NCBI GenBank assembly: GCA_029990175.1
Contig: JARKIP010000023.1
Span: forward strand, 26,555,501 to 26,619,500
Reading direction: 5' to 3'
Length of the DNA: 64,000 nt
Source: Petunia secreta
Taxonomy: Eukaryota; Streptophyta; Magnoliopsida; Solanales; Solanaceae
Notes under the pieces: generated by a model
Database searches by the model: none
The model's input: only the letters and a program-made list of their open reading frames with translations
Told to the model about the DNA's origin: nothing
Shown here: positions 56,140-64,000 of the stretch, piece after piece
Numbering within the stretch: position 1 is the stretch's first letter
Layout of the letters: every line of letters begins with the position of its first letter
Program-made: the position numbers and the translations under genes

Positions 56140-57000
56140 AACTTTGGTGTTGCACGAGGTACACCAATTCAGGATACTAGATGGGGGATTGAATAGTGTC
56201 ATCTGATTTATCTTAAGAACTTTGGTCGTCCCTTCAAGAACCCGAGTTCTTGCCTATTTTTTTTTAACAATAGAGTTATAACAGATCTAAAACAGAGACT
56301 AAAGAACACGAAGATTTTACGTGGAAAATCCTTGCTCAAGGGAGAAAAATAACGACCCAAGCTCTGGGATTTTGCAAACTCTTGCACTAACACAATGAAC
56401 AAGTTTTAGGTTACAGTCTCTATAACCAAGAAGCTACACTCTAGACCCTACAAACTCTCAAAGCTAAATTCTAGCTTTTACAAGTTGTTCCTCACATGAA
56501 TCACCTAATACAATACTTCTAAGACTAAGCAAATAGGTAACAGTCCATAGACTGTTCAACACGACAACAATAATAAAGAACCTATACTAAAACTGGATCA
56601 GCACTGAGTTCTTCAATGGTTGTCTACTTTTTTTCACTCACTCACGATCAACTCTGAATTGCCTTTAAATGCTCTCAACTTTCATAGTGAATGAATGAAT
56701 ACATCCAACCTTTACTTGCCTATATAGAATATACGAAACCCTAACAGCTTATCACTAGGAATCTTCTCAATTATGGTAAGAGAAGATCTCCTAAGATATA
56801 CTCCTTGTTTAACTCTACTTCTCTCGTTTATACTTCATAGAGGCGGCCAAGGTATGAACTCTTTTGCTGACTAGGATTAATAACTTGTACGCGCCAAGTT
56901 TTCCTAGTTCTGCCAACCCTTTTTCTGATATTTCTTTTCTCAATCAAAAGAACAACTCACTTCTCAAACTCATTTTCCACATTTTTGAAAATCCATTATT
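56140..57000. mobile_element. unclassified dispersed repeat, copy 2
   Basis: Contains GGGGGATTGAATAGTGTC, TTTTACGTGGAAAATCCTTG, CTCAAGGGAGAAAAATAACG, GACCCAAGCTCTGGGATTTT and CAAGTTTTAGGTTACA in the same order as 8990-9980. No coding sequence or terminal repeats seen. Limits are approximate. Confidence 0.55.
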
Positions 57001-58335
57001 CACACTTGTTTCACGGGTATGCAAACCCATTTTATTTCATTAAAAATTCCACATCAAATTATTTATATCGTCACAAGTTTCACTTATAATGAAATCCAGT
57101 TCGGCTCATTATTTCGTAGATAAATTCACGAGGAGTTAATCCAAAAAAAAAAATTGAAACATTCGTTGATGCTAAAGAGACTTCTGTATAATGAGACCTC
57201 ATGCTATTCTCCTTTATTTCTCAAATGGACTTCAAAGTTGCAATCTTGAGAAGCATAAAAATGAATTTGGAGCTATTATTGATATGAGTTTTGGATTTTC
57301 AGATTTTGATTTTGAGTTTGTTGATGAATTATATGATGGATTCATGGTTGGACAAGTGAAATTAGTGGGTCTCGATTACCGGTAAAAATGAGGTGGATTG
57401 GGTCTTATTTTGGTGATGGGTTGAAATCCAGGTGGACCAATCAAAACAAGGCCAGCTGGATTGAAAAAAGGCCCACAAGTGTTAGCTCATAAGTCAGTTA
57501 AAAGAATTGCATTTTAAAGCCAAAAGATAACGTTAGTAGCATTTTAGTTTTTATAGGTGGACGGATGGCAAAAGTGATCCATTTCATATAGGTTGATGAC
57601 ATTTTTGACCCTTTGAATCTTACTTTAAAGTAAAACTAAGTAATAAGAAAACATTGAAAATATTTTTTCAATCTCGAATAGGATATATATGTTTATAAAT
57701 TATCAGTGATCATGTATCTTTATTTAAACTTAATGTAGGTTAGCATGGCATACATAGAAGAGCATCACTCATATATTAGAAGAGCAGCAGTAATGAAAAT
57801 AGAAAAATAAGAATAAAATTGTAGTTATTTTTGGAGATATATGAGTTACTAATGAGTGATATTTTGTAATGAATTTTGGTTAGGATATTTTTGTCTTATT
57901 AATCTTTTGCTTTTGATTCTTGGATGAAGCATATATTGTAGTTTCATCTCGACAGGGGAAATTGCTTATATTGCTACTTAATGGCATTTTTTTATTGGTC
58001 AAACATCTCAAATTTTTAAAATTATTATTGTTACTTTTAAAAGAAGAAAGTACATTAACCCTTCGAAAAGGTTTAGCAAAACAGGCTATAAATCAAGTGG
58101 TGATCTAATGATGAAAAAGCCACTTCGAAACATAATAGCACTAGATTGTGGATAACGTAATAACGAAAATAAGGAGAAAAAAAATATGATGGTTGAAAAT
58201 TATTAAAGTAAGACATTGATTCAATGTGCTAAAAAGACAAGCCTTATATTTTTTCACTTTGTCGGCATAATTTGTCGAATATCGGGCAGGTACTAATAAC
58301 AACAAAAGTTTACTTTCAAATTCTACTGTGTCCTC
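57001..58335. other. unassigned AT-rich sequence
   Basis: A few frames of about 60 residues exist (57191-57385, 57920-58108) but show no domain and have no neighbours that support them. I see nothing identifiable. Confidence 0.45.
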
Positions 58336-58599
58336 TCTCTTCCCCCTAGGTGATTTGGGGCGAATTCAAGGAGAAAAACTGCATCACACTTTTGCACGGC
58401 CTCCATGACCATGCCAACCATTGGGCAGCCCCCTCCAGGGGTTGCTCAGCCCGTACCCGCTCCACCATTACTACAACACCCATAAACACCAATCTAAATA
58501 TTTCTTATGCCCATGTTTTCAAACTCCAGGTCTAAAAAGTTGATTTTGATCAACGTTTTTGTCGTACTATTTATTATAGTCAAGGACAAGCCACACTTA

Positions 58600-60480
58600 A
58601 ATGGAAGAATTCATAGGTAAAGAAATCACTGTGTCAAAGAGCAGTTACAGTATGCAGTGCTTGGAAAATTTTCATATGGAAGACCAGACTAGGAGAATTT
58701 ACATAAATTGAACTCGGGCCAATGTAATATTAAAGGTGACTGTAATATTGGTTATCTTAATCATCGTTACGTGTTGATTAGATTGACTTTGTTGAAAGAT
58801 TATGTTAATTTTCTGTCAACACCTGCTTATTGGATTAAATTTAGAGGAATGTCTTACCCTATGAGATCATTGAAATAGGCTAGATACTGGAAACCTGACG
58901 AAGAAACCTCAATGGCTCTTGCATGGATAAGTCTCCATAACCTTCCTCAAAATTTCTTTCCATTGGAATTTATTTTTTCAATAGCATCAGTAGTGGGAAC
59001 TCCTTTAAAAGTTGATACGGCTACTTTGAATAAGACTAGACCCAGTTGTGCTAGAGTAAAGTTAAGATTGATTTGCTGGCTAAGCACCCTACGAGGGTTT
59101 TGATCAACGAGGAGGATGACGATACAGGGGAAATTACATCTTTTTGGGCTGAAATTGAATATGATTATCTCCCTTTGTATTGTAGAACTTGTAAGCTTCA
59201 AGGTTACAGTGAAACTTCAGGCAAAGTTGTGTACCCTGAGTTGTGGGAAGAACAAAAAAATAGTGAAAACAAGGATGAATGTGTTGTTCGTGACAAGCCT
59301 GCCCCTGCCCTACCGGCACCCCAGTGCATGTTTTGTCAAGTGGAAAGGTGGTTTGTAATGATAGGAATGAGGAAGAGCAGAACGAAGCAAAGAATAAGAA
59401 AGTAAGGAAAGGGAATGCCAATGCTCAGGTGAAAAACACTGTTCCAAACCCAAGTGACAATTTAGCTTTAGTGCATGCTGGGAACAATAAGTTTGCGCCT
59501 TTGCAGGAAGATGATATCCAGGAAGTTGGTAACGTGGGGGTCAAGAAAATTGTTGTATCAAAAGATAGAGTGCAGCCTAATACTGTTCAAAAAGGAGATG
59601 TCGCAGGTCCAAGTAAGGTTGTAGCAAAAAAAGGTGCTGCAAATCAGAAATTAGCTGGGAAAGTTGCGTATATGCCTAAGCCGACTAAGGACTGGTGAAT
59701 CGGAGATGGCCCAAAGATGGAAAGAAGCCTGCTAAGCCTTAGCAATAAAAGAAGGGTGAAACAGTTTGTGAAACAGCTCCACATGGAGGTCTTGTTACTG
59801 ATGTAGCGCATATTTCTGCTGTCCAGGTGCCTAAGAATACTGTTGAACTGGAGGTACCCTCTAATTCTTTGGTGGCCAAGGTCACTTCAGATGATGTTGA
59901 TGATAATGACCACCTGGAGGTATTAGATTCGGAGGATGAAGAAGAATTGGTTTATTACGGGGATGACAGTGGAAATGATGATGCTGATCCACAAAATTAT
60001 GAAGATGATCCTTCTGATGAATACATGGGGTTGGAGGGTGAATTTTCAAGGGATAGTAGTGGCAAAGATGGGAAGAATGACAAAGAAGAAGGTGTTTCAA
60101 GTCCTAAAAATGCTAGTGCTGAAAAGTCACAGGGCAATGCTGATAAGTCGCAGGGAGGTCCTGACAAGCAACTTGATAAGGTTAATGCTAGTCCGGGGCT
60201 GTCAGGGGGTAGGCCAGTCACTGTTAAGGAGCTGAAGGAATTGAAAGCAGCCTATGATAGTGCAAAAAAGAAGAATTCACTATTGGTTGCAAAGAATTTT
60301 GAGCCTACACCAACTTTAGCGCATGTTTTTGACAAACCGGTTGAAAAGCAAGTGGAAATTGGGGATGAGGAAGAGCTTGATACTGAGTCTATGGCTCAGA
60401 GTTATGTTAATGCAGCTGAGAAGGGTGATATATCGGCTAAAAAAGTGGCAGTACAGAAGGAGAAGGCCAAGCAGGTTTGA
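58600..60480 (+). pseudogene. LINE ORF1 (DUF4283-like, RNA-binding), broken
   Basis: Early frames give pieces of the DUF4283 domain: ENFHMEDQTR, LKDYVNFLSTPAYWIKF and RGMSYPMRSLK (58660-58875). The best block is MALAWISLHNLPQNFFPLEF at 58912, followed by ASVVGTPLKVDTATLNKTRP. After a frame change near 59075 it reads LINEEDDDTGEITSFWAEIE and YLPLYCRTCKLQGYSETSG, a zinc-knuckle-like block in which only the first cysteines remain. Then Lys-rich and acidic linkers: NANAQVKNTVPNPSDNLALV (59410-59700) and, after a stop at 59696, a 217-residue acidic frame (59827-60480). ORF1 binds element RNA. Multiple breaks. Confidence 0.8.
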
Positions 60481-60557
60481 GCAAAAAGGGAAAAAAGCGC
60501 ACCTCCGACAGTTGGAGGGGTGTCAATGCGGAGGACGGTTTCCAAAGCCTCTAGTCA

Positions 60558-61676
60558 CCAATGAATAGCTCACCTATATGGAATATAAGGTCTGTAAACA
60601 CTCAACATGGCTTTGATATAGTGGTTACAATGCATAGGCAGAAACACTTTCCATTTATTGCATTAATGGAGCCGTTTCAGCACTACAGGCATATTGACAA
60701 GTATCGTCTGTTGTTAGGTATGGGTTCTTCCTGGAATAATTTTAATGGTAAAATTTGGGTGTCTGTAGCGGATGATTATCAGGTGGAAGTGGTGTATGAT
60801 ACATCACAGATGCTATCTGTGAAGCTGACACGTTTAGATGGTTTGTTCGAATTTATGGTATCTTTGGTCTATGCTAGTACGGATCATACTACTCGAGTGG
60901 AACTGTGGGATTTGTTGTATACTCAGGCTAGTGACATGACATCTCCTTGGCTGGTTGGGGGAGATTTTAATGTCATTATATATGAGCTTGAAAAGTTTGG
61001 GGGCCTGCCAGTTTACTACCCGGAGGTGGAAGATTTTGTGCACTGCATCAACACTTGTCAGTTGATTGACATGGTTTCAAGGGCAGCATGTACACTTGGT
61101 GGAATGGTAGATCACAGATGCTATCTGTGAAGCTGACACGTTTAGATGGTTTGTTCGAATTTATGGTATCTTTGGTCTATGCTAGTACGGATCATACTAC
61201 TCGAGTGGAACTGTGGGATTTGTTGTATACTCAGGCTAGTGACATGACATCTCCTTGGCTGGTTGGGGGAGATTTTAATGTCATTATATATGAGCTTGAA
61301 AAGTTTGGGGGCCTGCCAGTTTACTACCCGGAGGTGGAAGATTTTGTGCACTGCATCAACACTTGTCAGTTGATTGACATGGTTTCAAGGGCAGCATGTA
61401 CACTTGGTGGAATGGTAGATCAGGTGACGAATACATACTTAAAAGGCTTGATAGGTGTCTTTTGAATCAAGCTTTTCAGGCGCTTTTTTCTCAGTTTGAA
61501 GTGGAGCACTTGATTAGGCAGGGGTCAGACCATGCTCCGTTGTTGCTCATTTCGAACATGGATAGTCCCATTATGAAGAAGTCGTTCAGATTTCTAAATT
61601 TTTGGGTGAAGCATGAGTCATTCCAGGGTGTTTTCAGAGAGAACTGGGCAGAAAACTTCAGTGTTGATCCTTTTTA
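60558..61676 (+). pseudogene. LINE endonuclease domain (ORF2 N-terminus), with internal duplication
   Basis: Starts MNSSPIWNIRSVNTQHGFD and has FPFIALMEPFQ, whose Glu is the metal-binding acid of AP-endonuclease-like enzymes, and WLVGGDFNVI, the D-x-N motif. The natural continuation after ...ACTLGG is WWNGRSGDEYILKRLDRCLL and the SDHAPLLLIS motif (about 61530). Between them a 308-bp segment (60803-61110) is repeated exactly at 61111-61418, which shifts the frame (308 is not a multiple of 3) and repeats the D-x-N block. The endonuclease nicks target DNA to start reverse transcription; this copy cannot. A stop follows at 61676. Confidence 0.88.
60803..61418 (+). repeat. exact 308-bp tandem duplication in the LINE endonuclease
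   Basis: Copies 60803-61110 and 61111-61418 appear identical base for base. The joint shares ATCA with both ancestral ends (acATCAcaga and agATCAggtg), a 4-bp microhomology. Confidence 0.95.
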
Positions 61677-61679
61677 AAA

Positions 61680-64000
61680 TTTTAATTGCAAGCTGAAAAA
61701 CATGAAAAAAGCATTGTCTGTTTGGAGCTGGGAGACTTATGGTGATATATTCAGGCACATTGCTACACTGGATGAGGTGGACTGGGTCTATGAACAGGAA
61801 TTCAAGGAGCATCCTTCTGGGTACGACAGAGAGACTACAGAGGGTTAATGCAGAGTTGATTAGATTCTATGCTCTGGAGGAACAGTTTTGGAAGCAGAAA
61901 GCTAGTATACAGTGGATCAAAGATGGGGATAGAGAATACCAAATTCTTTCATGCTCATGTAAATGGAAAAAGGAAGGTGTTGCAGATTAGAAGAATTCAA
62001 GATGCTGCTGGTTCTTGGCTGGAGAACGAAGCAGACATAGCCCAGGAGGCAATCAGATTTTACCAGGCTCAGTTTACTAGTGATGCAGAGCCAGATGATT
62101 TGTCAATACTTGATCACCTGCCTAGTCTTGTTACGCAGGATCAGAATACTGCTTTTATTGTTGTACTAGATGAACAAGAGGTGAAGAAGGCAGTTTTTGG
62201 GCTGAATGTTGACTCTGCTAGGGGCGCTGACGGTTTTACGGATGCTTTCTACCATTCGTGTTGGGATATTATTGGTGCTAATGTGGTTAAAATAGTGCAG
62301 GCATTCTTTCAAGGTCACTTTCTGCCGCGGTACATCAATTCTACTAACTTGTATCTCTTGTCTAAAAGGAAAGACTTTGCTACCTTTTCAGACATGAGAC
62401 CAATTAGTTTGAGTAATTTTAGCAAGAAGGTGTTTTCCAGGGTATTTCACGACAGGCTCTCTATTCTTTTGCCTGGGATCATTTCGCCCCAGCAGTCTGG
62501 CTTTGTAAAAAGGAGGAGCATTTTTTAGAATATCCTGCTGGTGCAAGAGATTGTGCACGATATTGCTGACAGGAGAAAGCCAGAAAATGTGGTAATCAAG
62601 CTAGACATGGCTAAGGCGTGTGATAGAGTTTCATGGGTATTCCTGATAGAGGCTTTGAAGAAGATACGTTTATTGGAATGGTTTACAGGACTTTGTGCAA
62701 CAATTGGTATACTGTCCTCGTAAATCGCCAACCTTTTAGGTTTTTCCATTCTTCTAGGGGAGTGAAGCAAGGTGATCCTTTATCACCTACTTTGTTTTTG
62801 CTTGCTGCTGAGTGCCTTTCCAAAGCTTTGAATGCGCTGCATAGAGATGATACTTTTGTGCCGTATGGGATTCCAAAGTGGAGTCCCTACCTTTATCATC
62901 TGGCATACGCAGATGATATGATTATCTTTTCATCTGCTGAACAGGGATCGGTTAAATTGGTGATGAAGACTCTTGCTAGCTATGAGCTTTCCAGCGGCCA
63001 GAAAATCAATAAGGAAAAGAGTAATGTGTACATGCATGGCCAGGTTCCATAGTTGATAGCTGACAGGGTGCTCGATATTACTAAGATACCGAGGGGAGAT
63101 TTTCCATTCAAGTATCTTGGCGTGCCTATTTATTATGCTAGGAGGAAGAACAGTCACTACAATGAGCTGGTGCAGAAGGTGCAAAAAAAGTTTGACTTCT
63201 GGACTGGTAAACTGCTCTCTATAGGTGGACGTGTGAGTCTGATTTCCTCAGTACTTTAGAGTATGCCCATTCACTTGTTATCTGTCTGTGACCTCCCTAC
63301 TGGGGTGGTAGCTCAGCTTCACAGGATGTTTGCCAAATTTTTCTGGAGTAACTCTGTAGGTTAAGATAACATGCACTGGGCTTCTTGGAAGGCTCTGTGT
63401 TATCCTCTGAATGAAGGTGGAGTTGGCTTTAGGAGCATGTATGATATTTCCAAGGCATTGTTTGCAAAGCTTTGGTGGAATTTTCGCGCCAAACAGTCTT
63501 TATGCAGGGATTATATGAGCAACAAATACTTGAAAAAGCATCACTCTATGGTGGTGCCGTGGAAGAGGGGGGCATATGCATGGAACAAGATGTTGTAGAG
63601 CAGGCCTGAGATGGATCATGAGATCATTTGGCAGTTGAAGAAGGGCAATTCTTATTTCTGGCTGGATAACTGGACTGGACTTGGTCAGTTTTATCATGCA
63701 GTTCCACGTAAGTTTGCATGTGATGAGACTGTAGTGTGTGTTTATGAAGTTGCTGAGGGTGGAGCATGGATGGAACAACGGCTTAGGGAGCTTTTGCCTG
63801 AAGACTTTGCTGAGCACGTGATTCAAAATGTCAAGCCTCCGACTTGTCCGGAGCAGCGGGATAGGCCTTTTTGGATGCTGGAGTCAGTGGGTATGTTATC
63901 AGTCCGGTCACCTTACTATTTGGTGAGGCAAAGGAAGAAGCCAAGCGATCTATACAAGAACATCTGGATTAAAAGTATTCCATTTAAGATGTCATTTTTC
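61680..64000 (+). pseudogene. LINE reverse transcriptase (ORF2), partial
   Basis: After a linker (LKNMKKALSVWSWETYGDIF) and two frame changes (about 61850-61930) it reads KFFHAHVNGKRKVLQIRRIQ, then RT blocks: DSARGADGFTDAFY, DMRPISLSNFSKKVFSRVF, ISPQQSGFVKRRSI, a stop, VVIKLDMAKACDRVSW, GVKQGDPLSPTLFLLAAE, and the catalytic YADDMIIFSSAEQG (about 62910). Then FPFKYLGVPIYYARRK, WTGKLLSIGGRVSLISSVL, MHWASWKALCYPLNEGGVG and FWLDNWTGLGQFY. Stops at 62527, 63051, 63257, 63362 and 63596 and a frameshift near 62700 disable it. Several stops are TAG where the family has Gln or Trp. The RNase H region expected further on lies beyond 64000. Confidence 0.9.

Larger units (their letters stand above)
58340..64000 (+). 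mobile_element. L1-type LINE, 3' end beyond the window
   Basis: Order: ORF1 with DUF4283-like and CCHC-like regions, acidic linker, endonuclease, reverse transcriptase, C-terminal region. All on the plus strand, as in plant L1 elements. About ten stops and frameshifts show it is dead. The poly-A tail and target duplication lie outside the window. Confidence 0.9.

Noticed and set aside
57191..57385. 64-residue open frame with a Phe/Asp-rich stretch
   Set aside because: Single short frame with no motif, no neighbours and no family I recognise.

Overview
This is repeat-rich nuclear DNA of a flowering plant, with no intact host gene. Plant-specific transposon lineages (Tat/Ogre and Tekay/Del Ty3-gypsy, MuDR-type MULE, L1-type LINE), high A+T content and GT-AG introns all point to a eudicot. 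The LINE ORF1 and Ogre pol sequences look most like Solanaceae copies I know, but that genus-level impression is inference. Every coding region found belongs to a mobile element, and every one carries frameshifts or stops.

Layout. (1) 1-11136 (+): remnants of Tekay/Del-type chromoviral elements: a decayed gag, a short antisense integrase piece, then LTR1 (3363-6230), a decayed integrase region, and LTR2 (7921-11136). LTR2 is interrupted by an unclassified repeat at about 8990-9980. (2) 11588-49900 (+): a MULE transposase gene cut into three blocks (11588-11910, 26516-28441, 48742-49900) by two large minus-strand Tat/Ogre elements. (3) Element B, 11911-26515 (-): near-match target duplications (CTCGT/CTCAT). 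It keeps gag and has lost nearly all of pol. A Tekay-type solo LTR (21541-24005, perfect AAAGT duplication) is nested inside it. (4) Element C, 28442-48736 (-): a 20.3 kb Ogre-like element with perfect GTAAT duplications, two divergent ORF1 (DUF7745-like) genes, gag, protease, G-patch-like linker, RT, RNase H and integrase, and a 69-bp tandem array in its 3' region. (5) 50400-54400 (-): a decayed DUF1985-type gene, convergent with the transposase, probably the second gene of the same Kaonashi-like MULE. (6) 54440-58300: little coding signal; one LTR/primer-site-like junction and a second copy of the repeat that interrupts LTR2. (7) 58340-64000 (+): an L1-type LINE with ORF1, endonuclease and reverse transcriptase, running off the window end, with an exact 308-bp tandem duplication in its endonuclease.

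Insertion order can be read directly. The MULE is oldest; B and C each landed in its transposase reading frame, and removing each element plus one target-site copy restores local reading across both junctions. The solo LTR landed later in B. The Tekay-type LTRs carry different minisatellites at homologous positions, and elements B and C carry unrelated tandem arrays at the same place between pol and the 3' LTR. Both patterns fit the idea that LTRs and 3' regions of plant retroelements act as nurseries for satellite DNA.
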